This document shows positions 32,380 through 48,620 of a stretch of DNA of 64,000 nt, piece by piece. Below the pieces are notes generated by a model, which searched no databases, was not told the DNA's origin, and saw only the letters and a list, made by a program, of their open reading frames with translations. A program made the translations under genes and the position numbers. Numbering within the stretch: the first letter of the stretch is position 1; each line of letters opens with the position of its first letter. Source of the DNA: Methylobacterium phyllostachyos (GTDB taxonomy: Bacteria; Pseudomonadota; Alphaproteobacteria; Rhizobiales; Beijerinckiaceae); the NCBI RefSeq assembly GCF_900103445.1, contig NZ_FNHS01000016.1:1-64000 (forward strand), given 5' to 3'.

Positions 32380-35300
32380 GCGCCTTGAACGTGGGGACCT
32401 TGGAACAGCTGGCCGACCTCGTCGGCGTCGCCGGCGGCTACACCGATGCCTTCGGCAAGCCCGTCGAGACCACCCTAGAGGTGCGCCGCGGCCTGCTCGC
32501 GGCGCTCGGCTTCGCGGTGGAGGACGAGGCGGCGATCGCCGAGAGTCTGGCCGCGGTCGAGCGCCTGCGCCGCGGTCTGATCCCGCCGCTTCTGCCCGTG
32601 GAGGCCCGCCGGGCAGCCCGGGTGCCGGTGCGGCTCCAGAACGGTACGCCGCACACCCTGGTCTGGCGCCTCGTGGACGAGCGCGGCACGGCCCGCGAGG
32701 GCCGGGCCAACCCGCAGGGGTCCGAGCCGGGCTTCGAGCTGCCGCCGCTGACGCCGGGCTACCATCGCCTCACCGTCCAGGCTGGGCAGAGCCGTACCGA
32801 GGCCTGGGTCATCGCCGCGCCGCAGCGCTGCTGGCGCCCGCGCCCCTACACGGAGGAGGGCGCCTCCGATTGGGGTCTGGCCGCCCAGCTCTACGGCCTG
32901 CGCTCGGCCACCAATATCGGCATCGGCACCTACGCGGATGCCGGCGAAGCCGCCCGCGAGGCCGCCCTGCGCGGCGCGGCCTTCCTGGGCCTCAGCCCGG
33001 TCCACGCCCTGTTCGCCTCCGACCGGACCAAGATCTCGCCCTACTCGCCCTCGTCGCGCCTGTTCCTCGAAACCCTGTTCATCGCCCCGCGCAGCCTGCC
33101 GGGCCTCGCCGGGTCCCGGGCCGAGGCGCTGCTCGCCGAGCGTGAAGACGCAATCACGGCCCTGCGCGAGGCCGCCCTCGTCGATCATCAGGGCGTGCAC
33201 GACGTGCTCGATCCGGTGCTGCGCGCCCTGTGGGCGGACTCGCCGGCGCGCGCCGGCACCGATGCCGGCTTCGAGCGCTTCCGCCAGGAGGGCGGCGCGG
33301 ATCTGGAATCCCATGCGATCTTCGAGGCTCTGTCGGAGCATTTCCGGGGGCAGGGGGCGCATTGGCTGGGCGACTGGCCGGAGGATTACCGCCGGGCCGG
33401 CACGGAGGCCGTGACGGCCTTCGCGGCGGAGAACGCGGAACGCGTCGGCTACCATGCGTGGCTGCAGTACCTTGCCGATCAGCAACTTGAGGCCGCCTCC
33501 GCGGCGGCGCTCACTGCGGGCATGCGGGTCGGGCTCTACCGCGACCTCGCGGTCGGCGCCGACCGGGGCGGCTCCGAGATCTGGTCCCATCCCGAGCGTT
33601 TCGCCGACAAGGTCTCGATCGGCGCGCCGCCGGACCTGCTGGCGCCCAAGGGCCAGAACTGGGGCCTGCCGGCCTTCGATCCGCTGGAGATGGAGCGCGA
33701 TGGGCTCGCGGCCTTCCGGGCCCTGGTCCAGGCCAACATGCGCCATGCCGGCGCGATCCGGATCGACCACGCCTTCCAGCTCGCCCGGCTCTACCTGATT
33801 CCGTTAGGCGCGGGCGCCCAGGCGGGCGCCTATGTGGCGATGCCGTTCGAGCCGATGCTGGCGGTGCTGCGGCTGGAGAGTCACCGCAACAAGTGCCTCG
33901 TCATCGCGGAAGACCTCGGCACCGCGCCCGAGGGTTTTTCCGATGCGCTGATGCGGGCGGGTGTGCTGAGCTACCGGATCCTCGCCTTCGAGCGCGAGGC
34001 CGACGGCCGGTTCAAGCCGCCGTCCGCCTATCCGCGCGACGCGCTCACCGCCATCACCACCCACGACCTGCCGACCTTCGTCGGCTGGTGGCGCGGGGTC
34101 GACACTGACACCCGCCAGTCGCTCGGCCTCTACGATCAGGACCGGGCCGAGGCAGAGCGCGCCGAGCGCGTGGTCGAGCGCCGCCGCCTCGCCGAGGCGC
34201 TGGCGTCCGAGCAGCTGATCCCCTCGGCCGAGCCGCCGGATTCCGCGCCCTTCGAGGCGGCGGCGCGCTACCTCGCCCGCGCGCCCTCGATGCTCACCGC
34301 CGTCCAGTACGAGGACGTGGTCTCGGAACTCGCCCAGGCCAACGTGCCGGGCTCGACCGAGGGCTATCCCAACTGGCGGCGCAAGCTCGACCGGGACCTT
34401 GCCGACATCGCCGCCCCCGGCGGGCCGCTGGCGAAGCTCGCGGCCGCCCTGTCGTCCGAGGCGCGGGGCCCGCGCTCGGGCACGGCGCGGCTCGCGGCGC
34501 CACCGCCCCGCTCGACCTACCGGCTGCAATTCCACAAGGACTTCACCTTCAAGGATGCCGGCCGGATCGTCCCGTATCTCAAAAGACTCGGGATCAGCCA
34601 CGTCTACGCCTCGCCGCTCCAGAAGGCGCGGCCTGGTTCGACCCACGGCTACGACATCGTCGACCACGGCGCGATCAATCCGGAACTCGGCGGCGAGGAG
34701 GGCTTCATCCAGCTCTCCGAGACGCTCCATGCCCACGGGATGAAGCTGCTGCTCGACATCGTCCCGAACCACATGGGCGTCGGCGGGTCCGACAATCCGT
34801 GGTGGCTCTCCGTCTTGGAGTGGGGCTCCCTGTCTCCGTTCGCCGATGCCTTCGATATCGACTGGCAGCGGCTCGGAGCCGGGCGCAACCTCGTGATCCC
34901 GTTCCTCGGCGACCGCTACGGCGAGGCCCTGGAGAAGGGCACGCTGGAGCTTAAATTCGACCCCGAGAAGGGCGCCTTCAGCGTCTGGCACTACGAGCAC
35001 CAGCTGCCGATCCGACCCTTGAGCTACCCGACCATCCTCAACCGGGTGATCGCCGCCATCGGGGCGGTGGACGACGACACCACCGCGGAATTGCTCGCCA
35101 TCTCCGAGCGGCTGCGGGCCATGGGAATCGACACCGACGAGACCCGCAGAAAGACCTTCCCCGAGGAGGCCGAGGGGCTGAAGCGCCGGCTCGCCGAGAT
35201 CTACGGCGTCTCGCCGCTGATCCAGGAGGCCACTGCCAGCACGCTCGCGCTGCTCAACGGTTTCAAGGGCCGCCCAGACAGTTTCGGGCCGCTGCACCGC

Positions 35301-37298
35301 CTGCTGGAGGCCCAGGCCTACCGGCTGGCCCATTGGCGGGTGGCATCGAGCGACATCAACTACCGCCGCTTCTTCGACGTGAACTCCCTGGCGGGCCTGC
35401 GGGTCGAGCTGTCCGACATCTTCCACCGCTCCCACGAGACGGTGTTCCGGCACGTCCGCGAGGGCCGGATCGACGGCTTGCGCATCGACCACATCGACGG
35501 GCTCGCCGACCCGCTGGGCTATGCCCGCGCGCTTCAGGCGGCGGTCGGGCCCGGCTTCTACGTGGTGGTGGAAAAGATCCTGGAGCCGGGCGAGCGGCTG
35601 CGGCCCTGGCCGGTGGCCGGGACCACGGGCTACGACGTGCTCAACCAGCTCGACGGGATCCTGGTCGACAAGACCAAGCGCGGGAAGGTCGAGCGGCTCT
35701 ACACCTGGGCTACGGGCTTCGACGAGCCCTACGGCTTCCAGCTCCGCGCCGCCAAGGCCGAGATCCTGGAGATCAGCTTCGCCAGCGAGCTCGAAGTGCT
35801 GACCTCCGATCTCAAGGAAGTCGCCGATGCCGACCGGCGCACCCGCGACTTCACCGTCAACGCGCTGCGCCGGGCGCTGATCGAGATCATCGCACGCTTC
35901 CCGACCTACCGCAGCTACCTGCCGTCGGATCTGGAGGAGGGCGAGGTTGAGCCCGAGGATGTCCGGCTGATCGAGGGCGCGGTCGCCAAGGCCAAGCGCT
36001 GGTCGAGTCTGCCGGACCGATCGGTCCACGACTTCGCCGCCGCGGTTCTGCTCGGGCGGATCGAGACGGCGGGGCCGGGCCGGCCGGATCCGCGGGTGGT
36101 GCTGCGCTTCCGCCGCCGGTTCCAGCAGCTCACCGGCCCGGTCATGGCCAAGAGCCTGGAGGACACGCTGTTCTACCGCTACGCGTGCCTGCTCGGCCTC
36201 AACGAGGTCGGCGGCGATCCGGGCGAGTACGGGATCGACGCGGAGCATTTCCACGACCTGCAGGTCGCCCGCGCCCGGGACTGGCCGAACGCCATGATCA
36301 CCACGGCGACCCACGACACCAAGCGCGGCGAGGATGCCCGCACGCGGCTGCTCGCCCTCTCGGAGATCCCGGAGGAATGGGCCAAGGCCTGGGACCTGTG
36401 GCAGCGGACCGCCGGCCCGCACCTCGCCCGCATCGACGGCGAGCCGGCCCCCGACGCCAACGACCAGTGGATGTTCTTTCAAGCCATCCTGGGCGCCTGG
36501 CCGCTGGAATTGCTGGAGCAGGACGAGGCGGGCGCGATCGAGGATTTCCGCAACCGGCTGATCGCCTACGGCGAGAAGGCCATGCGGGAGGGCAAGCGCC
36601 GGTCGAGCTGGGTCAATGTCGACGAGGTCTATGAGGGCGCGGTCCGGAAGCTGTTCACGGCTTTGATCGCTCCGGGCTCCGACTTTTTGCGCGACCTGCG
36701 TCCCTTCGCCCGGCGGCTCGCCCATCTCGGCATGCTGGGGAGCCTCGGCCGGACGGTCCTGAAATGCACCCTGCCGGGCCTGCCCGACACCTACCAGGGC
36801 ACGGAGATCTGGGATTTTTCGTTCGTCGATCCCGACAACCGGCGCCCGGTGGACTACCCGGCCTTGGAACGGATGCTGGAGCAGGGCGGGGCGCCGACAG
36901 AGCTGCTGGGCCACTGGCCGGACGGGCGCGTCAAGCAGGCGACCCTGACGCGGCTCCTCGCCGAGCGGGCCGAGCGGCCGGACTTCTACGCCAGCGCCGC
37001 CCACGAGCCCGTTGATGCGACGGGTCCGCGGGCCGACCACGTGATCGCCTACCGGCGGACCGATCCCGGCCAGGAGGGCGGCGACCTGTTCGTGGCCGTG
37101 CCGCGGCTCGTGGCGGGCTTCGTCGGGGAGGCGGGCTGGTCGGGCGAGGCTTTTGCCGGCACCCGGGTCGATCTCGGGGCGGGGACCCGCTGGCGGGATC
37201 TCGTCTCGGAACGGGTGGTTGAGAGCGACGGGGAGGGGGCCGATCTCGGCGACCTCCTGCGCGATCTGCCCTACGCGGTGCTGCGGCGGGAGCCGTGA
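32376..37298 (+). CDS. malQ-treY: fused 4-alpha-glucanotransferase (MalQ) and malto-oligosyltrehalose synthase (TreY)
   Basis: A 1640-residue two-enzyme protein. Residues 1 to about 690 are amylomaltase (GH77) with Asp464 (IRIDHAFQ), Glu512 (IAEDLGT) and Asp564 (THDLPT). From about 708 (STYRLQFHKDFTFKDAGRI) to the end it is TreY (GH13) with Asp1038 (LRIDHIDGLADP), Glu1066 (VVVEKILEPGERL) and Asp1314 (TATHDTKRGED). All six catalytic residues are in place, and no frameshift is seen at the junction, so both activities are probable. GTG at 32376 overlaps the treZ stop, with GGAG before it. MalQ could lengthen short dextrins, which TreY then converts to the substrate of TreZ. Confidence 0.93.
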   Translation: MSALNVGTLEQLADLVGVAGGYTDAFGKPVETTLEVRRGLLAALGFAVEDEAAIAESLAAVERLRRGLIPPLLPVEARRAARVPVRLQNGTPHTLVWRLVDERGTAREGRANPQGSEPGFELPPLTPGYHRLTVQAGQSRTEAWVIAAPQRCWRPRPYTEEGASDWGLAAQLYGLRSATNIGIGTYADAGEAAREAALRGAAFLGLSPVHALFASDRTKISPYSPSSRLFLETLFIAPRSLPGLAGSRAEALLAEREDAITALREAALVDHQGVHDVLDPVLRALWADSPARAGTDAGFERFRQEGGADLESHAIFEALSEHFRGQGAHWLGDWPEDYRRAGTEAVTAFAAENAERVGYHAWLQYLADQQLEAASAAALTAGMRVGLYRDLAVGADRGGSEIWSHPERFADKVSIGAPPDLLAPKGQNWGLPAFDPLEMERDGLAAFRALVQANMRHAGAIRIDHAFQLARLYLIPLGAGAQAGAYVAMPFEPMLAVLRLESHRNKCLVIAEDLGTAPEGFSDALMRAGVLSYRILAFEREADGRFKPPSAYPRDALTAITTHDLPTFVGWWRGVDTDTRQSLGLYDQDRAEAERAERVVERRRLAEALASEQLIPSAEPPDSAPFEAAARYLARAPSMLTAVQYEDVVSELAQANVPGSTEGYPNWRRKLDRDLADIAAPGGPLAKLAAALSSEARGPRSGTARLAAPPPRSTYRLQFHKDFTFKDAGRIVPYLKRLGISHVYASPLQKARPGSTHGYDIVDHGAINPELGGEEGFIQLSETLHAHGMKLLLDIVPNHMGVGGSDNPWWLSVLEWGSLSPFADAFDIDWQRLGAGRNLVIPFLGDRYGEALEKGTLELKFDPEKGAFSVWHYEHQLPIRPLSYPTILNRVIAAIGAVDDDTTAELLAISERLRAMGIDTDETRRKTFPEEAEGLKRRLAEIYGVSPLIQEATASTLALLNGFKGRPDSFGPLHRLLEAQAYRLAHWRVASSDINYRRFFDVNSLAGLRVELSDIFHRSHETVFRHVREGRIDGLRIDHIDGLADPLGYARALQAAVGPGFYVVVEKILEPGERLRPWPVAGTTGYDVLNQLDGILVDKTKRGKVERLYTWATGFDEPYGFQLRAAKAEILEISFASELEVLTSDLKEVADADRRTRDFTVNALRRALIEIIARFPTYRSYLPSDLEEGEVEPEDVRLIEGAVAKAKRWSSLPDRSVHDFAAAVLLGRIETAGPGRPDPRVVLRFRRRFQQLTGPVMAKSLEDTLFYRYACLLGLNEVGGDPGEYGIDAEHFHDLQVARARDWPNAMITTATHDTKRGEDARTRLLALSEIPEEWAKAWDLWQRTAGPHLARIDGEPAPDANDQWMFFQAILGAWPLELLEQDEAGAIEDFRNRLIAYGEKAMREGKRRSSWVNVDEVYEGAVRKLFTALIAPGSDFLRDLRPFARRLAHLGMLGSLGRTVLKCTLPGLPDTYQGTEIWDFSFVDPDNRRPVDYPALERMLEQGGAPTELLGHWPDGRVKQATLTRLLAERAERPDFYASAAHEPVDATGPRADHVIAYRRTDPGQEGGDLFVAVPRLVAGFVGEAGWSGEAFAGTRVDLGAGTRWRDLVSERVVESDGEGADLGDLLRDLPYAVLRREP

Positions 37299-37304
37299 CC
37301 GCGC

Positions 37305-37395
37305 CGTCATCGCGAGCGCAGCGAAGCGACCCAGAGCAGCGCGACCTGGATCAGCGTGGCGCTGCTGGATTGCTTCGCTCCGCTCGCAAGGACGG
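37305..37395. repeat. family C palindromic element, copy 2
   Basis: CGTCATCGCGAGCGCAGCGAAGCG at the left and its near complement CGCTTCGCTCGC-type right end (TGCTTCGCTCCGCTCGCAAGGACG) enclose CCAGAGCAGCGCGACCTGG and related bases. It starts seven bases after the malQ::treY stop and ends 139 bases before glgE. Confidence 0.85.
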
Positions 37396-37533
37396 CGGCG
37401 GTCCGGGCGATACTTCCGGGACTGCCTCCGCAGCCGTGTCATGCAACTCTGCTGAGACACGGCGAACCGGATCGCGAGGCACACCGGGCCGGTTCGGGCG
37501 TTACGTCACAGGGAACGGGAGCAGAAGGGCCGC

Positions 37534-40914
<3,381 letters not shown>

Positions 40915-40946
40915 GGCTGCCCGTGGCACTCGATCATGACAGTTGA

Positions 40947-41003
40947 GGCTGGCGGCGGGCATCCCCGTCACCGGCTCTGGTACCCGCGCGACGGCCGCCA
41001 GCC
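40947..41003. promoter_or_regulatory. long inverted repeat in the leader of treS::maltokinase
   Basis: GGCTGGCGGC (40947-40956) and GCCGCCAGCC (40994-41003) are exact complements around 37 bases. It lies between glgE and treS, 61 bases before the ATG. It could be a processing hairpin that sets the ratio of the two transcripts, or an attenuator. The sequence does not belong to repeat families A-C. Confidence 0.5.
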
Positions 41004-41063
41004 CGCGCCCCGGCAGGTTTCCCCGCCGGTCCCGTCCGATTCGACCGATGAGGCAGCGACGCG

Positions 41064-44338
<3,275 letters not shown>

Positions 44339-44342
<4 letters not shown>

Positions 44343-46618
44343 CGGCGATCGACGAGACCTTCGCAGGACGGGCCGACCCGGAGGCTGGGCAGGCGCGGAG
44401 CGCGGATGTCCCGGATTCCGCCGGCGCGGCACCGAGCGTCCATCCGGACGCGATCGCCGCCCTGATGGGCGCAAGCCACGGCGACCCCTTCTCGGTGCTG
44501 GGCCCCCATCGGGTCGGGCCGAATGCCTGGGAGGTGCGTGCCGTGCTGCCCGAGGCGCGCGCCGCCGCCCTGGTGATGGATGGCCGGACCGTGCCGTTTG
44601 AGAAGCGCCACCCGGACGGGTTCTGGGTCGCGCGGGTCGAGGGCGAGGGTCGGCCGCTCTACGAGATCGAGGTCGAGTCTTGGGACGGCGCGAAGCGTCG
44701 CCGCTACGACCCCTACGGCTTCGGCTCGTCGATCGAGCAGTACGACGTGGCCGCGCTCCGCGAAGTCGGCACCAACCTTGTCTACCGGATCCTCGGCGCC
44801 CAGTCGGGCCAGCTCGACGGGATTGACGGGTTCCGCTTCGCCGTCTGGGCCCCCAATGCCCGCAAGGTCAGCGTCGTCGGCGACTTCAACGACTGGGATG
44901 GGCGGCGCCACCCGATGCGCCTCTGGCAGGATGGTGGCGTCTGGGAGCTGTTCGTGCCGGGCCTCAAGGCCGGCGTGCGCTACAAGTTCGAGATCCGCGG
45001 CCCCGACGGCGCCCTGGTCCCACTCAAGGCCGATCCGGTCGCCTTCGCGGCCCAGCACCCGCCGGAGACCGCCTCGATCACCTACGGGGTCGGGGAGTTC
45101 GACTGGCGCGATTCGGGCTGGATGAGCACCCGCGGCGCCAACGACCCGCGCCACGCCGCGATCTCGGTCTACGAGGTCCATCTCGGCTCCTGGGCGCGGG
45201 TGCCGGAGGAGGGCAACCGCTACCTGACCTACCGGGAGCTGGCCGAGCGGCTGATCCCCTACGTCAAGGATATGGGCTTCACCCATATCGAGATGCTGCC
45301 GATCACCGAGTTCCCGTTCGACGGGTCCTGGGGCTACCAGCCGGTCTCGCTGTTCGCGCCGACGAGCCGCTTCGGTACCCCTGAGGATTTCGCCGCCTTC
45401 GTGGACGCCGCTCACGCGGCCGGGATCGGCGTGCTGCTCGACTGGGTGCCGGGGCACTTCCCGCTGGACGCCCACGGGCTCGGCCTGTTCGACGGCACGC
45501 ATCTCTACGAGCATGCCGACCCGCGCCAGGGCTTCCACCAGGATTGGGGCACCTACATCTACAATTTCGGGCGCACCGAGGTCGCGACCTTCCTGGCGGC
45601 CAACGCCCGGTTCTGGCTGGAGCACTACCACCTCGACGGCCTGCGCGTGGATGCGGTCGCCTCGATGCTCTACCTGGATTACTCGCGCCGCCAGGGCGAG
45701 TGGATCCCGAACCGCTACGGCGGCAACGAGAACCTCGACGCCATCGACTTCCTGCGCAAGACCAACGAGGCGACCTACAGCCACGCCCCGGGCACGATCA
45801 CGGTGGCGGAGGAATCGACCTCCTGGCCGGGCGTCTCGCACCCGACCTATACCGGGGGCCTCGGCTTCGGCTTCAAGTGGAATATGGGCTGGATGCACGA
45901 CACCCTGCATTTCATGCAGGAGAACCCGATCCACCGCCGCTACCACCACCACAACCTGACCTTCGGGCTGCTCTACGCCTTCTCGGAGAATTTCATCCTG
46001 CCTCTGTCCCACGACGAGGTGGTGCATGGGAAGGGCTCGCTGCTCGGCAAGATGCCGGGCGACCGCTGGCAGAAATTCGCGAATCTCCGGGCCTATTACG
46101 GCTTCATGTGGGGCCATCCCGGCAAGAAGCTGCTGTTCATGGGCGGCGAGTTCGGCCAGGAGCGCGAGTGGAACCACGACACCAGCCTGGACTGGCACCA
46201 CCTCGACGATCCGCTGCACAAGGGCGTCAAGGACGTGGTCCGGGACCTCAACCGGCTCTACGTCTCGACGCCGGCCCTCTACAGCCGCGACGTGGAGCAC
46301 ACGGGCTTCCAGTGGCTGGTGGCGGACGATCAGGACAACAGCGTCATCGCCTGGGCCCGCAAGGGCGCGAAGCCCGGCGAGGTAGCGATCGTGGTGTCGA
46401 ACTTCACTCCGGTGCCGCGTGAGGGCTACCGGGTCGGCGTGCCGCAGGCGGGGTTCTATCGTGAGGCGTTCAACTCGGATGCCGGCGTGTATGGCGGCTC
46501 GAATGTGGGCAATGCGGGCGGCCGCCACACCGACGATCAGGCGAGCCACGGCCAGGGCCAGAGCCTGTCGCTCACCCTGCCGCCGCTGGCGACGATGATC
46601 TTTTTGCTGGAGGGGTGA
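44339..46618 (+). CDS. glgB: 1,4-alpha-glucan branching enzyme
   Basis: A 759-residue GH13 enzyme that adds alpha-1,6 branches to glucan. It has the long N-terminal arrangement: a first domain (about 35-140, ALMGASHGDPFSVLGPH) and a CBM48 (about 160-260, FAVWAPNARKVSVVGDFNDWD), then the barrel. Catalytic Asp438 (LRVDAVASMLYLDYSR), Glu491 (VAEESTSWPGVS) and Asp559 (LPLSHDEVVHGKGS). Length matches Group 1 GlgB. The start overlaps treS::mak by four bases, so GlgE-pathway maltosyl chains and branching are made together. A family B element follows the stop and precedes the convergent glgA. Confidence 0.96.
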
Positions 46619-46656
46619 GAGGCAACTCTCTGGCCCACCGCTGGCCGCGACGCGCT

Positions 46657-46765
46657 CTCCTCCCCCTTGTGGGGAGGAGTTGGAGGTGGGGGTCGTGCGG
46701 GATCGAGCGCAGCGGTGCCTCCTGCACCACCCCCACCCCTGCCCCCTCCCCGCAAGGGGGAGGGG
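46657..46765. repeat. family B poly-C/G hairpin element, copy 1
   Basis: CTCCTCCCCCTTGTGGGGAGGAG forms the left hairpin. It is followed by GGTGGGGGTCGTGC and its complement GCACCACCCCCACC across about 35 bases, then CCCTCCCCGCAAGGGGGAGGGG as the right hairpin. Located between the convergent genes glgB and glgA, where it may also end transcription from both sides. Confidence 0.88.
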
Positions 46766-46844
46766 AAAAGCGCTCATCTTTCAGGATGTTGGTATCAAAC
46801 TGAGATCATAAGCCCGGTAGCTTCTGCGGGGCGCGGGCGGCGCC

Positions 46845-48461
46845 CTACGCCACCCGCCAGCGCAGCCCGACGCTGTTGCCGATCGCCCGCCCATACAGCC
46901 CGGCGTAATTGTCGGCGGCCTGATCCCAGCCGAACCGGGCCGACATCGCCCGCCGCCGCATGGCGTTGAGGCGCTTCTTCTGGCCGAAGGCTTCCAGCGC
47001 CCGCCGCACCGCCGCCCCGAAGGACGAGGCCGAAGGCTCCGCGAAGGTGAAGCCCGTCACCCCGTCCTCGACCGTGTCGGCGAGGCCCCCGGTGCGCCGC
47101 ACGATCGGCAGGGAGCCGAAGCGCTGGGCGTACATCTGGGCGAGGCCGCAGGGCTCGAAGCGCGAGGGCATCAGCAGGAAGTCGCTGCCCGCGAACATCC
47201 GCCGGGCCTGGGCCTCCTCGAAGCCGACATGCACGCCGACCGCGTCCGGATGGCGTTTTGCGAGGCCCTGGAGCGCCTGCTCGAACCGGCCCTCGCCCTG
47301 GCCGATCACCACGAGTTGGCCGCCCCCGGCCACGATGGTCTCGGCCGCCTGGAGGCTCAGGTCGATGCCCTTCTGGTGCACGAGGCGCGACACGATCGCG
47401 AAGAGCGGCCCGCGGGAGACCGCGAGCCCGAATTGCTGGCGCACCGCCTCGGCATTGGCGCGCTTGCCCTTCCAGTCGTCGATCTCGAACCGCGTGGCGA
47501 GGTGCGGATCGGTGCTCGGGTCCCAGGTCTCGTCGATGCCGTTGAGGATGCCGGCAAGCCGGCCCTGGCCGGCGCGGGTGCGCAGCAGCCCGTCGAGGCC
47601 GCAGCCCATCTCGGGGGTCTGGATCTCCCGGGCGTAGGTCTCGCTCACCGTGGTGACCTGCGAGGCGTAGAAGATCCCGGCCTTCAGGAAGGAGAGCTGC
47701 CCGTAGAACTCGGCGCCGTCCACCTGGAAGGCCGAATCCGGCACGCCGAGCCGGGGCAGGGCGTCCCGCGGGAAAAGGCCCTGATAGGCGAGATTGTGGA
47801 TCGTCAGCACGCTCGGCACCCGCCGGCCGCGCCACGCGAGATAGGCGGGGGCGAGCGCCGCCTGCCAGTCGTTGAGGTGCAGCAGGTCGGCCGCCCAGTC
47901 AGGGTCGGCGCCGGCAGCGAGGTCCGCCGCCGCGAGGCTGAGCCGGGCGAAGCGCAGATCGTTGTCGCCGAAATCCCCGTGCTGGTCGCCGTAGGGCGTG
48001 CCGTCGCGCTCGTAGAGGTCGGGGCTGAGCAGAATGTAGATGCGCAGCCCGTCGGCAGCCTCTACGAGGCCGAGGTCGCAGGGCGGAACGCCCGCGAAGC
48101 CCTCGAGGCGTGCCACCACCGGGATTTCGGGAAACGCCGCCCGGACCTGCCGGTAGCCGGGGATCAACACGCGGATGTCGTAATGCGGCACCAGGGCCCG
48201 GGGCAGGGCGGCCGAGACCTCGCCGAGGCCGCCGGTCTTCACGAAGTCGGCCATCTCGGGGGTGGCGTAGAGGATGCGGCGGCGCAGCGAGACTGGCCTG
48301 GCCGGAATCGGGCTCGCGTAGCTCCCCTCGCCGTCTCCGGACATCCGGTCCGTCAGGGCCCCACCAAAGCGGGCATCGAGCATCGGCACGGATCCTAGCC
48401 GGGCGGGATGCCCCGGTCTGGCAGACGATCGGGCAGACACGGCTGTCGCGATCTCAACCAC
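46845..48461 (-). CDS. glgA: glycogen synthase (GT5, ADP-glucose) with a long N-terminus
   Basis: A GT5 starch/glycogen synthase. The signature KTGGLGEVSAALP begins at residue 75 (normally near residue 15), so about 60 residues precede the usual start. GlgA signatures HLNDWQAALAP, TIHNLAYQG, SRLVHQKGIDL, SRFEPCGLAQMYA and RRTGGLADTV are present. The GTG at 48461 is supported by GGAGGA eight bases upstream. Starts at 48383 (MLDARFGG) and 48344 are alternatives that would shorten the extension. It makes linear alpha-1,4 chains from ADP-glucose. glgC, which makes ADP-glucose, is not in the window. Confidence 0.93.
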   Translation of the reverse strand: MVEIATAVSARSSARPGHPARLGSVPMLDARFGGALTDRMSGDGEGSYASPIPARPVSLRRRILYATPEMADFVKTGGLGEVSAALPRALVPHYDIRVLIPGYRQVRAAFPEIPVVARLEGFAGVPPCDLGLVEAADGLRIYILLSPDLYERDGTPYGDQHGDFGDNDLRFARLSLAAADLAAGADPDWAADLLHLNDWQAALAPAYLAWRGRRVPSVLTIHNLAYQGLFPRDALPRLGVPDSAFQVDGAEFYGQLSFLKAGIFYASQVTTVSETYAREIQTPEMGCGLDGLLRTRAGQGRLAGILNGIDETWDPSTDPHLATRFEIDDWKGKRANAEAVRQQFGLAVSRGPLFAIVSRLVHQKGIDLSLQAAETIVAGGGQLVVIGQGEGRFEQALQGLAKRHPDAVGVHVGFEEAQARRMFAGSDFLLMPSRFEPCGLAQMYAQRFGSLPIVRRTGGLADTVEDGVTGFTFAEPSASSFGAAVRRALEAFGQKKRLNAMRRRAMSARFGWDQAADNYAGLYGRAIGNSVGLRWRVA

Positions 48462-48620
48462 GGTTAATGCTCCTCCGCCGCACCGGTTCCGTTGCGACGC
48501 ACAAAATAGGCCACCCGCTTCCTTAAAGTTCGGTTACGCCATAGTGCAATGCGGCATGAGGCGCATAGAGAACGGGTCGTTTCAGCCAGAGAGAACTTCT
48601 ATTCGGACCGTAGCGGGCGT

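Noticed and set aside
33804..37484. Antisense frame of 1226 codons opposite malQ::treY
   Set aside because: GC-rich codon bias of the real gene opens the opposite strand. The translation is rich in Arg, Gly, Gln and His without any motif, while the sense strand has six catalytic residues.
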